In this document: positions 27,520 to 37,397 of the stretch, piece by piece
How positions within the stretch are numbered: position 1 is the first letter of the stretch
Layout: every line of letters starts with the position of its first letter
Position numbers and translations under genes: made by a program
The notes under the pieces: generated by a model
Database searches by the model: none
What the model was told of the DNA's origin: nothing
What the model saw: only the letters and a program-made list of their open reading frames with translations
Origin: Clostridia bacterium UC5.1-2E3
Lineage (GTDB): Bacteria > Bacillota > Clostridia > Lachnospirales > Lachnospiraceae
NCBI GenBank assembly: GCA_001304875.1
Contig: BBZO01000030.1
Span: forward strand, 1-41,914
Length of the DNA: 41,914 bases
Reading direction: 5' to 3'

Positions 27520-30500
27520 ATGAGAGAGCGTATCAACAGACTGGCAAAGGGAATCCTGGACACGGAGCTGCCCCGCGTGGCGGCGGCGCCGGTGTCCATC
27601 GACGATGCGGTGCGTCCCCATGCCACAGTGAAAAAAGAATTTTATGTGGGAAGCTTAAACGGTCTCAATGTGAAGGGATTAGTCTACTCATCCAACGCCC
27701 GTGTGAAAGTCCCTGTGAACGCGTTCGGCGGCCTGCGCAATCATATCGCCTACGAGGTGGATACCATGTGCATGCCCGGCGGTGCGTCCATCGAGGGGCA
27801 TTTTGATCTGGTGACCAACGCGGGGGAGTACAGGATCCCCTACGTGTTCCATGTGGAGACGGCGGCCTCCGGCCAGGTGATCGGGACGCTCCTCACGGCG
27901 CAGGATTTTGCGAAGCTGGCGGCGAAGGACAATGACCTGGCGATCCGGCTTTTGGAGTACCAGGATTTTGTGGACGCGCCGTTTATGCAGGATCTGCGTA
28001 CCAGGGCCATCTACGACACGCTGAAGGGCCACGGCAGCCGCCATAATTTCCTCGAGGAATTTCTGGTGGCGCTCGGCGAGAAGGAGCCGGTGCGGCTGAC
28101 CGTGGACACAGAGCCCCGCACCTATCTGCGGCCCGCCGCCATGGTGGAGGACACCATTGAGATCAGAAGAAGCGGCTGGGGGTACGTGTACCTGGATGTC
28201 CAGGTGGACGGCGGGTTCATCCAGGTGGACAAGCCGGTGGTGAGCCAGGAGGATTTCGACGGCGGGATCTATCATCTGAATTACCGCATCCGTCCGGAGC
28301 ACCTGCACGCGGGGCGCAACTTCGGCGCCGTCAGCCTGGTGAGCGTGAAGGGGACGATGCGCATTCCCATCGAGCCGTCGGCGAGGAGATGCCGGAGCTT
28401 CAGCGCACGAATCTGGCCGCCTGCAAGGACAATCTGCGAAAATATTTCTCTCTGCGGCTGACCTACGAGAGCGGGACCGGCGAGAAGACCCAGATTCTCA
28501 ACCAGATGCAGCGGGAGGTGGACGCCCTCTGCCGGCTGTCCCAGAGCCAGCCCTTATTTTTCCTTCTGCAGGCGGAGCTCTGCCTTCTGACCAACCGGCA
28601 GGAGAGGGCGGCGGCATCCTGGAGGAGGTGCGGATGGCGGTGTTCACCGACAGGGAGCGCCAGAGGGGCGTCTACTGCTTCTTCCAGTACCTCCAGATGC
28701 TTCTGACCGGGAACCGGGATCAGAGGGAGGCTCTGATCCGGCTGCTGCACAAATATCTGGACGAGGATGAGCGCCAGTTTTACCTGTTTTATCTGCTCTT
28801 AAAGACCGATGAGAGCCTGTACGAGAATCCCGGCACGCTGCTGGCCAGCATGCGGCGGCAGTACGAGAACGGCTGTCAGAGCCCGCTTCTCTATATCGAG
28901 GGATGCCGGCTTCTGGAGCGGGAGCCGGAGCTTCTGCGGACGCTGGCGCCCTTCGAGCTTCACTGCCTCTACTACGGTGTCCGGAGCGGCATGGTGTCAG
29001 AGCGGAACGCGCTGACCGCCGCCAGGCTTTCCGGCGCGGTGCGCGGGTTCGGAAGGCTCTACTACTACCTGCTGACGGAAGTTTATAAGCGTTGCCCGGA
29101 GCCGGAGGTGCTGTCCGCGGTCTGCGGAATGCTGATCAAGGGAGACTTACGGCAGGAGAAGTATTTCCCCTGGTACGAGCGGGGCGTGGAGGCGAAGATA
29201 AGCCTCACCAGGCTTTACGAGTATTTCCTCTATTCGCTGCCGAAAAATTACGACAGGGCCCTGCCGAAAGAGGTTTTACTCTATTTTACCTACGACAAGC
29301 TGCTGGACCGGCACAGCCGGTCCGTGCTTTACAAAAATATACTGCTCTATGTGGATAAGGAGGACCCCATCTACAAGGGCTACGAGCGGACGATTGAGAA
29401 ATTCGCCGTGGATCAGCTGTTTGAGGGGCGGATCAACAGCCGCCTGGCGGTCATTTACAAACATGTGATTTACCGGGAGCTCATCGACGGGCAGGTGGCG
29501 AGGCAGCTGCCGTCCATCTTAAGCGCCCACCGTATCCAGTGCCAGGACGCCATGTTTAAGTACGTGGTGGTGTCCTACGAGGAGATTAAGAGCGAGGATG
29601 CATACCCCCTGCGGGACGGCGTGGCCTATGTGCCGTTGTTTTCCGGGCGGGCGGTGATCCAGTTCCAGGATGCGTTTGGAAACCGATACATGCAGGTTCC
29701 CTATGAAAAAGAGAAGGTCATGGACGAGCCGGAGCTGCTTAAGCGCTGCTATGAGGTGTACCCGGATCATCCGATGCTGCGGCTCATGGCCCTGTCGGAG
29801 GCTGCCGGCAAGGATGAGCTTGACGAAGACGATATTTCTCTCCTGGAGCACGCCATGGAGGAGATGGATCTGCGTCCCTGTACCGGGGACTGCTTCTCTC
29901 CCGCGTCATCGGCTACTACAAGGAGCGCATAAAAGCCAGGGAGGAGGGGGTGCTCCGCAGCGCGGACACCAGCTACCTGCTCTGCCTGGACAAGCGGAAT
30001 CTGAGCGCAAAGGAGCAGACCGGCATCTGCGAGACGCTCATCACGCAGAATTACTGCACTGAGGCCTACGATATGATCCGGGAGTTCCGTCTGGAAGAGG
30101 TGAAGCCGAAGCTTCTGATGCATCTCTGCGGGCGGATGATCCTGCAGAATCTGTTCGATCAGGATGAGCTGCTTCTGCATCTGTCGTTTGTCTCCTTTGA
30201 CCGGGGACTCTATGACAGTGTGATTCTGGACTACCTGTGCGAGCATTTCAACGGCACCGTGGATCAGATGTACCGGGTGCTGAAGGCCGGCGTGGCGGAG
30301 CACGTGGAGACCTACGACCTGGAGGAGCGTCTGCTGGCGCAGATGCTGTTTACCGGCGACACGGCCCGGCTGGACGAGGTGTTCGACCTCTATGTGAGGC
30401 GGAAAAAGACCGGCGAGAGCATCGTGAAGGCCTATTTCACGGTGAAATGCGCCGACTACTTCCTACGGGAAAAGAACGTGGGAGACCAGGTATTCGCCTA

Positions 30501-31110
30501 CCTGGAGGGAGCGGTCAACAACAGCGTGGAGAAGGACAAGGTTCCGGACATCTACCTGCTGGCGCTGACGAAATATTACTCCACACTGCCGGCGCTGGAC
30601 GAGGAGCGGTCGAAGCTCTGCCGCGATTTAATGTCCATTCTGATCCGGGAGGGCATGGTGTTTGCCTATTTCAAGGATCTCTCCATGTACGTGAACATTC
30701 CCGGCGACATCATGGACAAGGAGATCATCGAATACCACGGGAGCCGGGATAAGAAGCCCGTGCTCAAGCTGCGCATCGTTCCCGGCATGAAGGAATTTAA
30801 GAGCGAGGAGATGCGGCAGGTTTATAAAGGAATCTATGTGAAGGAGAAGGTGCTCTTTGAGGGAGAAGTCATGGAGTACCGGATCTATGAGGAGACAGAG
30901 GATGAGTCCGGCGCGGAGAAGCGGGTCCTCATGAAGGAGGGTTCCGTCTCCTGCCAGAGCCAGACCGAGGGCGGCAAGGGCAACCGGTTCGACTATTTAA
31001 ACCAGATGAGTCTGAGCCTGGAGAGGAAGGACGAGGAGACGCTCAGGAAGCAGATGACCGAGTATCTGGTGCTGGATGCGGCCGTCAGAAAGCTGTTCCC
31101 TCTGAGTTAG
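27520..31110 (+). CDS. DUF5717 family large protein (three frame breaks)
   Basis: The repaired reading is 1197 residues, with one base lost near 28379, 28613 and 29878. I recognise it as DUF5717, a Lachnospiraceae family of unknown role, from its size and its DUF5716 neighbour. The first 290 or so residues look like two β-sandwich units, each with an FYVGSLN- or DTIEI-like opening strand. The middle and later parts are α-helical and repeat-like, resembling TPR or solenoid segments. The last 130 residues are β-rich again. There is no signal peptide or membrane segment. Start is ATG 27520 after GGGTGG. The operon continues with DUF5716 and a TPR-type gene. Confidence 0.78.
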
Positions 31111-31121
31111 GAGGATGGTCC

Positions 31122-32344
31122 ATGGATGGACTGGTGATAGGAATTGATATAAGCGACACATACACGCGCATAACGCTTTTGGAGCCGGAGAAGTCCTGGA
31201 TGGTTCCGACGGTGATCTGCAATAAGAAGGAGTCCGAGGAGTGGTTCGTGGGCGAGGAGGCCTACGGCTGCACGCTGGCCGGGGAGGGCGTGATCGTCGA
31301 TAAGCTCTTAAATCTGGCGGGCAGAAGCGGCACAGCCACCATCGGCGGCGTCAAGTACGAGGGGGCGGAGCTTCTGGCGAAGTTTTTCGCAAAGCTTCTG
31401 GAATATCCGCGCAAGGAGGCCGGCACGGCCAGCCTGGCGCAGGTGGCCATTTCCCTGGAAAAGCCCGACGGGAATCTGTTAAAGATATTGATGCGCTGCA
31501 TGGAGCTGGCGGGCGTGGACCGCTCCCTGGTGCACGTTTTAAGCCGCACGGAGAGCTTCGTCTACTACGTGATGAGCCAGAAGCGGGATGTGTGGAGCAA
31601 CCAGGTGGGCATGTTTTCCCTGGAAAATGAAAATCTGGCCTACTACGAGCTGAAAGCCCAGCGGGGCCTGCGGCAGATGACCGTGGTGGCGGAGCGGGAG
31701 AGCCAGGAGGAGAGTTTCAACCTAAACGTCCTGGACACCCCGTCGGGCGCGCGCCTGGCGGACCGGATTCTCTGCTCCTGCGGCGAGAGGCTTCTGCAGA
31801 AAAAGATCTTTCCGCCGTCATTCTGACGGGAAAGGGCTTCGAGCGGAATGACTGGGCCCCCGAGTTTATGAAATTTATCTGCCGCCGCCGCAGGGTGTTC
31901 GGTGAGGACAGCGTGTTCTCCAAGGGCGCGGCCTACAAGGCGGCGGATTACCTGCACGAGAAGACCTCCTATCCGTTTGTCTGCATCTGCGAGGGAAGAC
32001 TCAAGACCTCCGTCTCCATGAAGGTGATGAACCGGGAGAAGGAGGAGCAGCTCTATCTGGCGTCGGCGGGCGACAGCTGGTATGAGTCGGGCACTTCGGT
32101 GGACGTGATTCTGGACGGACAGAGTGAGATTGAGTTTCTGGTGTCGCCGCAGGATACCAGACAGAAAAAGCTGGTGCGCATTCCGCTGGACGGATTTCCC
32201 AAACGGCCCAACAAGACCACCCGCGTGGGCCTGTCCATGGAGTTTCTGGACGAGAGAACCATGGTGGTGAACATAAAGGACAAGGGGTTCGGCGAGCTGT
32301 TCCCCGCGTCGGAGGCGTCGGTCAGACAAGAGGTTATGTTATGA
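31122..32344 (+). CDS. DUF5716 family protein with an Hsp70/actin-like ATPase fold by inference (one frame break)
   Basis: The repaired reading is 407 residues; one A is missing near 31804 (six A read as five), which otherwise cuts it at 31826. The N-terminus, VIGIDISDTYTRITLLE, resembles the phosphate-1 loop of Hsp70/actin proteins. After repair, VILTGKGF near residue 237 resembles the adenosine-loop strand, and SVFSKGAAYKA matches the helix after it in Hsp70 (EAVAxGAAxQA). The last 120 residues are β-rich. This is my inference; the family is annotated only as DUF5716. It starts 11 bases after DUF5717 and overlaps the next gene (ATGA). Confidence 0.75.
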
Positions 32345-33153
32345 GTTTGATTCTTTGCAGAAATGAGCCGGTGAAGCAGCCGTTATATATTGAGAAGCTG
32401 GGGGTGCACATCTACTCCTCCCAGGAGCTCTGCTATGTGATCTATCAGTATCCGCTGCTGGCGTTAAATGGATTCGTGGACGAGAATCTGGTGGAGTTCA
32501 TCGCGGTTCAGCTGGACATGGGCTTTCTGGCGGTCAAGATGGAAAAATGGATGAAGGGCGGGGGAGGAGAGGAGGATCTGCTTCTTCTGATTCTCCAGGA
32601 GTGCGGCTACTACAGCGCCGCGGAGATCAACAAGTATAAGCAGCAGCTGGCCGCCTACCGCAAGATGCGCCGCGAGGAGTTTGACAAGGCCACGGCAGAT
32701 TTCTACTACAGCCTAAAGCAGTACAGGGCGGCCATCGACGTCTATGAGAAGATTTTAAACGATCTTAAGGGGACGGTGATGGACGATGAGTTCGCGGCCC
32801 GCATCTGGAACAACATCGGCGCGTCCTACGCCGGCATTTTCTGGTTCGAGAAGGCCATGCAGGCCTACGACATGTCTTACGGCTTCTCCAGGAGCATAGA
32901 GACGCTCAAGCGGATTTTCCAGCTCACCCTGTTCGCGCCCCAGCTGCAGGTGAAGGAGAGATATCACCAGCTGATCACCGACGAATTGAAGGCGCAGTGG
33001 ACGAAGGAGCTGGAGGACGTGCGGGAGGAAGCGAAGAGGGGCAACGAGGTCGGGGAGACCGTGATGCTGTTTTTGAAGGATCCCATCAAGCGGACGGAGG
33101 CCTGCGAACAGCGCCTGGCGAAGTGGAAGCAGGCGTACAGGGCGATGATATAG
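32341..33153 (+). CDS. TPR-type helical protein, third gene of the DUF5717-DUF5716 operon
   Basis: The 270-residue protein has no named family that I recognise. The N-terminal 100 residues are mixed helix and sheet (VKQPLYIEKLGVHIYS). Residues about 120-190 contain two TPR-like units, YYSLKQYRAAIDVYEKIL and IGASYAGIFWFEKAMQAY. The rest is a charged helical tail. TPR proteins often partner Hsp70-type proteins, which fits the DUF5716 neighbour, with which it overlaps by four bases. A strong terminator follows, so it ends the operon. Confidence 0.75.
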   Translation: MSLILCRNEPVKQPLYIEKLGVHIYSSQELCYVIYQYPLLALNGFVDENLVEFIAVQLDMGFLAVKMEKWMKGGGGEEDLLLLILQECGYYSAAEINKYKQQLAAYRKMRREEFDKATADFYYSLKQYRAAIDVYEKILNDLKGTVMDDEFAARIWNNIGASYAGIFWFEKAMQAYDMSYGFSRSIETLKRIFQLTLFAPQLQVKERYHQLITDELKAQWTKELEDVREEAKRGNEVGETVMLFLKDPIKRTEACEQRLAKWKQAYRAMI

Positions 33154-33176
33154 CTTTGGGCTACAAAAAGGAATAG

Positions 33177-33223
33177 AAAAAGGAGTGTTCTTTCGTGGGA
33201 CGGGCGAAGAGACACTCCTTTTT
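33177..33223 (+). terminator. Terminator of the DUF5717 operon
   Basis: AAAAAGGAGTGT pairs with ACACTCCTTTTT, with an additional inner pairing TCG/CGA, followed by a T-run. Confidence 0.85.
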
Positions 33224-33229
33224 GGACGG

Positions 33230-33252
33230 AAAAAGCCGGATAAAACCCGGCT
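33230..33252 (-). terminator. Terminator of the minus-strand tRNA unit
   Basis: On the minus strand AGCCGG pairs with CCGGCT around a short loop and runs into TTTTT. It lies eight bases after tRNA-Asn. Confidence 0.8.
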
Positions 33253-33260
33253 CTTAAAAA

Positions 33261-33333
33261 CTCCCTGAGTTGGACTCGAACCAACGACACCGCGGTTAAC
33301 AGCCGCGTGCTCTACCGACTGAGCTATCAAGGA
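33261..33333 (-). tRNA. tRNA-Asn (anticodon GTT)
   Basis: A 73-base cloverleaf. The acceptor arm TCCTTGA pairs with TCAGGGA (two G-U pairs), followed by discriminator G. The anticodon loop reads CTGTTAA, giving GTT. The T arm has GGTTCGAGTCC. No CCA is encoded. It is the second gene of a two-tRNA transcript. Confidence 0.96.
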
Positions 33334-33341
33334 ATATTGAA

Positions 33342-33425
33342 TGCAGAAGAAGGGACTTGAACCCTCACGGTATTGCTACCACACGGACCTGAACCGTGCG
33401 CGTCTGCCAATTCCGCCACTTCTGC
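33342..33425 (-). tRNA. tRNA-Leu (anticodon CAG)
   Basis: An 84-base class II tRNA with a long variable arm. The acceptor arm GCAGAAG pairs with CTTCTGC, then discriminator A. The anticodon loop TTCAGGT gives CAG. The T arm has GGTTCAAGTCC. No CCA is encoded. A consensus promoter lies directly upstream. Confidence 0.96.
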
Positions 33426-33438
33426 AAGCAACAATGGT

Positions 33439-33467
33439 ATTATATGACAGGTACAGCAATTTGTCAA
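33439..33467 (-). promoter_or_regulatory. Consensus promoter of tRNA-Leu(CAG)-tRNA-Asn
   Basis: On the minus strand TTGACA (33467-33462) and TATAAT (33444-33439) are a perfect match to both consensus hexamers with the ideal 17-base spacer. Confidence 0.92.
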
Positions 33468-33521
33468 CAGTTTTTTTGAAAAATAATTTTAATAATTTTA
33501 TTCAAAAAATTAAAAAAAGGC

Positions 33522-33550
33522 TTGCCACATTCCGGAAACTGTGCTATACT
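33522..33550 (+). promoter_or_regulatory. Promoter of tRNA-Leu(TAA)
   Basis: TTGCCA (33522-33527) and TATACT (33545-33550) are 17 bases apart, 28 bases before the tRNA. It faces away from the other tRNA promoter. Confidence 0.85.
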
Positions 33551-33578
33551 ACCTTTCGTTGGTGAGTGATCATCAAAT

Positions 33579-33662
33579 GCGGGAGTGCTGGAATTGGCAG
33601 ACAGGCAAGACTAAGGATCTTGTGGGTGTATGCTCGTGTGGGTTCAAGTCCCATCTCCCGCA
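33579..33662 (+). tRNA. tRNA-Leu (anticodon TAA)
   Basis: An 84-base class II tRNA. The acceptor arm GCGGGAG pairs with CTCCCGC, then discriminator A. The anticodon loop CTAAGGA gives TAA. A long variable arm and GGTTCAAGTCC T arm are visible. No CCA is encoded. Confidence 0.96.
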
Positions 33663-33667
33663 GTAGA

Positions 33668-33711
33668 AAGCGTTGATTTGCCTGTAGAGTGTGGCATTCA
33701 GCGCTTTTTTG
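33668..33711 (+). terminator. Terminator after tRNA-Leu(TAA)
   Basis: AAGCGTTGA pairs with TCAGCGCTT (one G-U pair), followed by six T in a row. The loop is about 21 bases. Confidence 0.7.
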
Positions 33712-33758
33712 TTTTACATGCTCATTTACTTCCTGCACAGGAGATTAAGGAGGCAGAT

Positions 33759-34495
33759 ATGCTTACATTAAAGAACGTTTCATTTGACGTGAAGGACGAC
33801 GGCGGCGAGAAGGGGATCATCCGCGACTTAAGCCTGTCCATCGACGATCATAAATTCGTGGTGATCACCGGCCCCAACGGGGGCGGCAAGTCCACGCTGG
33901 CGAAGCTCATCGCCGGGATCATAAAGCCCACCGCGGGCCAGATTTTCTTCGACGATAAGGACATCACCGACATGAGCATCACGGACCGCGCGAATATGGG
34001 AATTAGCTTCGCGTTCCAGCAGCCGGTGCGGTTTAAGGGCGTGCAGGTGCTGGATCTCATACGCCTGGCGGCGAAAAAGCACTTATCCGCGGCGGATGCG
34101 TGCCAGTACCTCTCGGAGGTGGGGCTCTGCGCCAAAGATTATATTAACAGGGAAGTGAACGCCAGTCTCTCCGGCGGCGAGCTGAAGCGCATCGAGATCG
34201 CCACGGTTCTCGCCAGGGGGACGAAGCTCTCCGTGTTCGACGAGCCGGAGGCAGGTATCGACCTGTGGAGCTTCCAGAACCTGATCCAGGTGTTTGAGCG
34301 CATGAGGGAGAACACCAACGGCTCCATCATCATCATTTCCCACCAGGAGAGAATCTTGAATATTGCGGACGAGATCGTGATGATCGCCGACGGCAGATCG
34401 TCAAGCAGGGGCCGAAGGAGGAGATCCTTCCGGAGCTCCTTGGAACCTCATCCGCGGTGGACGCGTGCAGCATGCTTTACAAGGGGGCGAGATAG
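33759..34495 (+). CDS. sufC: SufC-type ABC ATPase of a minimal Fe-S cluster assembly system (one frame break)
   Basis: The repaired reading is 245 residues; one C is missing near 34394 (GGCCAG read as GGCAG), which scrambles the last 33 residues. Walker A GPNGGGKST lies near residue 38, the signature LSGGELKRIEI near 138, Walker B VFDEPEAGID, and the switch His in SHQERIL. SufC drives shape change in the SufB/D scaffold rather than transport, and no membrane partner is encoded nearby. AAGGAGG precedes ATG 33759. The stop meets the next ATG directly. With the next gene it forms a two-gene unit. Confidence 0.9.
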
Positions 34496-35413
34496 ATGGA
34501 TCAGATTCAGATGAGACTATTAGAGGAGGTGGCCGGACTCCACGAGGTTCCGGCGGGCGCCTACAATATAAGAGCCAACGGCCAGACGGCCGGGCGCTCC
34601 ACGACAGCGAATATCGACATCGTTTCCCGCGAGGACGGAAACGGCATCGACATCCACATAAAGCCGGGGACGGTCCACGAGAGCGTCCATATCCCGGTGC
34701 TTTTAAGCCAGAGCGGCTTAACCGAGATGGTGTCCAACGATTTCTACATCGGGGACGACTGCGATGTGACCATTGTGGCCGGCTGCGGCATTCACAACGG
34801 CGGCGACGCCGACTCCCGCCACGACGGCATCCACCGCTTCTTCGTGGGAAAGAACGCGAAGATAAAGTACGTGGAGAAGCACTATGGAAGCGGCGACGGC
34901 CGGGGCAGCCGGATCATGAACCCGGTCACCGAGGTGACCATGGAGGAGGGCAGCTACATGGAGATGGAGACCGTGCAGATTAGGGGCGTGGACTCCACCG
35001 ACCGCAAGACCTCCGCCACCCTGGGCGCAGGGGCGAAGCTCATCATCCGCGAGCGTCTTCTGACCCACGGCAGCCAGGACGCGGTCAGCCGTTTTAACGT
35101 GGATTTAAACGGGGAGGACTCCAGCGTCAACGTGATTTCCCGTTCCGTGGCCAGGGATACCTCCCGGCAGACCTTTATCTCCGTGATCAACGGAAATAAC
35201 CGCTGCGCCGGGCACTCTGAGTGCGACGCCATCATCATGGACGACGCGAAGATCAGCGCGATCCCGGAGATCACGGCCAACAATCCGGACGCGGCGCTGA
35301 TTCACGAGGCGGCCATCGGCAAGATCGCCGGCGAGCAGATCATAAAGCTCATGACCCTGGGACTGACCGAGGCGGAGGCCGAAGCCCAGATCGTGAACGG
35401 CTTCTTAAAATAG
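34496..35413 (+). CDS. SufB/SufD-like scaffold protein, short (SmsB-like) form
   Basis: The 305-residue protein has the right-handed β-helix pattern of SufB/SufD and the typical C-terminal helix region (LIHEAAIGKIAGEQ, then LGLTEAEAEAQIVNGF). HSECDAI near residue 242 lines up with the SufB stretch holding the cluster-building Cys. The usual 450-residue SufB N-terminal part is missing. Only one scaffold gene is present, with no sufS, sufU or sufD near. This matches the two-gene SMS type of SUF system known in archaea and anaerobes, with the scaffold acting as a homodimer. The frame is intact and a terminator follows. Confidence 0.85.
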   Translation: MDQIQMRLLEEVAGLHEVPAGAYNIRANGQTAGRSTTANIDIVSREDGNGIDIHIKPGTVHESVHIPVLLSQSGLTEMVSNDFYIGDDCDVTIVAGCGIHNGGDADSRHDGIHRFFVGKNAKIKYVEKHYGSGDGRGSRIMNPVTEVTMEEGSYMEMETVQIRGVDSTDRKTSATLGAGAKLIIRERLLTHGSQDAVSRFNVDLNGEDSSVNVISRSVARDTSRQTFISVINGNNRCAGHSECDAIIMDDAKISAIPEITANNPDAALIHEAAIGKIAGEQIIKLMTLGLTEAEAEAQIVNGFLK

Positions 35414-35436
35414 TGACAAAGCTAAAAGAATGACAG

Positions 35437-35477
35437 AGAGACAGTTTTCATGGAGATGTGAGGACTGTCTCTTTTTT
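35437..35477 (+). terminator. Terminator after the SufB/D-like gene
   Basis: AGAGACAG (35437-35444) pairs with CTGTCTCT (35465-35472) and runs into a T-run to 35477. Confidence 0.82.
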
Positions 35478-35520
35478 CCTTCGCATAGATTATATATCAG
35501 AATGTGAAGGAGGTGGGGAA

Positions 35521-37241
35521 ATGGCCAACGACCAGAAGGCAGAGGACTTATTAAATCTGGCCCTCGACACGCCCTACGAGATGCGGGAGCGGTCGAAGCA
35601 GCTGGATGTGGGGTATGACAGGGAGAACCGCACCTGGGAGCTTATCGTGAAATATTCCGGAAACTTAAAGGAGCAGCTTCTGGGGCTTCCGGGGGTGGAG
35701 GTGGTGGAGCTTATGAACGAGTACGCCATCCTGACGGTGCCGGAGTCCCTGGTAAACCGGATCATCGCGCTGCCCCAGATCGAGTATGTGGAAAAGCCGA
35801 AACGGCTCTATTTTGCGGTGAACCAGGGGAAGGCGGCCTCCTGCATCCCGTCGGTGCAGACGGGAGAGCTGGATTTAAGCGGCCGCGGCGTGATCGTGGC
35901 AGTCATCGATTCCGGTATCGACTACTATCATGGGGATTTCAGAAATGAGGACGGGAGTACCCGTATTTTAAAGCTCTGGGATCAGTCGAAGGGGCAGATC
36001 TACACGAGGGAGGAGATCGACGAGGCGCTGGCGGCCGGCAGCCGGGAGGCGGCGAGGCAGATCGTGGACTCCGTGGATCTCAGCGGACACGGGACGGCGG
36101 TGGCCGGTATTGCCGCGGGAAACGGGCGCGAGAGCGGCGGGCGCTACCGGGGCGTGGCCTATGAGAGCGATCTTTTAGTGGTGAAGCTGGGCGCGCCGAA
36201 GGCGGATTCATTTCCGCGGACCACGGAGCTGATGACGGCGCTGGATTTTGTCGTCCGGGAGGCGGCGCAGCAGCTCCGGCCGGTGGTCATCAACATAAGC
36301 TTCGGAAATACCTACGGCTCCCACGACGGGCGCAGCCTTCTGGAGGCCTACATCGACGACATTTCCAACTACGGCCGATCGGTGGTGGTCATCGGCACCG
36401 GGAACGAGGGAAATGCCGGCGGACACACCTCGGGAGTGCTTTCCCAGGGGACGGGCGGGCCGGAGACGGTGGTGGAGTTGTCGGTGGCCCCTTACGAGAC
36501 AGGCTTCAGCGTCCAGCTCTGGAAGTCCTACGAGGACGTGTGGGATCTGACGCTGGTGGCGCCGGACGGGGAGAGGAGCGGGCCGGTGGAGCGCCGCCCC
36601 GGCCCGGGGATCCTGCGGCTGGGGGACACGGAGATCCTTCTCTACTACGGGGAGCCCAGCCCCTACAGCATGGCCCAGGAGATCTATATGGATTTCCTGC
36701 CCCGCGGCCGGTACGTGGATCCGGGCATATGGAAATTCATTCTGACGCCGGAGACCATCGTGAACGGGAACTATAATTTCTGGCTGCCGTCCTCGGCGGT
36801 CTTAAACCCGTCAACCCGGTTTCTGCAGCCGTCGCCGGACGGGACGCTCACCATTCCCTCCACGGCCCAGCGCCCCATCTCCGTGGGGCCTACGACGACA
36901 GCACCGGCTCCTACGCGGATTTTTCCGGGCGGGGCTATACACAGATCGCCGGGCGGGCAAAGCCGGATCTGGTGGCTCCCGGCGTCAACATCATCACCGT
37001 AAAAAACGGGGGCGGCTACGAGGCCGTGACCGGTACCTCCTTCGCGGCTCCGTTTGTCTCCGGCGGGGCGGCGCTGATGATGGAGTGGGGTATTGTCCGC
37101 GGGGAGGACCCCTACCTCTACGGGGAGAAGGTGAAGGCCTATCTGCGAAAGGGCGCCCGCCGGCTGCCGGGATTTGACCTCTGGCCCAATCCGCTGGTGG
37201 GGTACGGCGCGCTCTGCGTCCGCGACAGCCTGCCGCTGTAG
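35521..37241 (+). CDS. S8 family serine peptidase (subtilase, Csp-like), one frame break
   Basis: The repaired reading is 573 residues; one G is missing near 36888. The catalytic triad is visible: Asp in AVIDSGID (about 130), His in SGHGTAVAG (about 190) and Ser in GTSFAAP (about 506). The oxyanion Asn is in IGTGNEGN. The first 95 residues resemble a prodomain-like fold, and about 140 residues between the His and Ser parts form an inserted β-rich domain. No signal peptide is seen, so the protein is probably cytosolic or packed in spores. The layout is like CspA/B/C proteins of clostridial spore germination, but such genes are numerous in Lachnospiraceae. Start is ATG 35521 after AAGGAGGTG. 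Confidence 0.88.
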
Positions 37242-37328
37242 GGGCAAATGGGGGGATTTTGCCGGAAAATGGTAAATTCTGTCATAAACTGACGGAAATA
37301 AGGGGTGTTACAATCCCGGAAAATATGC

Positions 37329-37334
37329 TATAAT
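37329..37334 (+). promoter_or_regulatory. Probable -10 element for the dgt-dnaG-rpoD operon
   Basis: TATAAT preceded by TGC gives an extended -10, 63 bases before dgt. A second TATAAT lies at 37370-37375, so two start sites are possible. The -35 region is weak. Confidence 0.5.
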
Positions 37335-37397
37335 TTATTGATAATGGATAAATTTTGGAATATATTGTTTATAATATTCTGAAAGGGGTGTGGGAAC

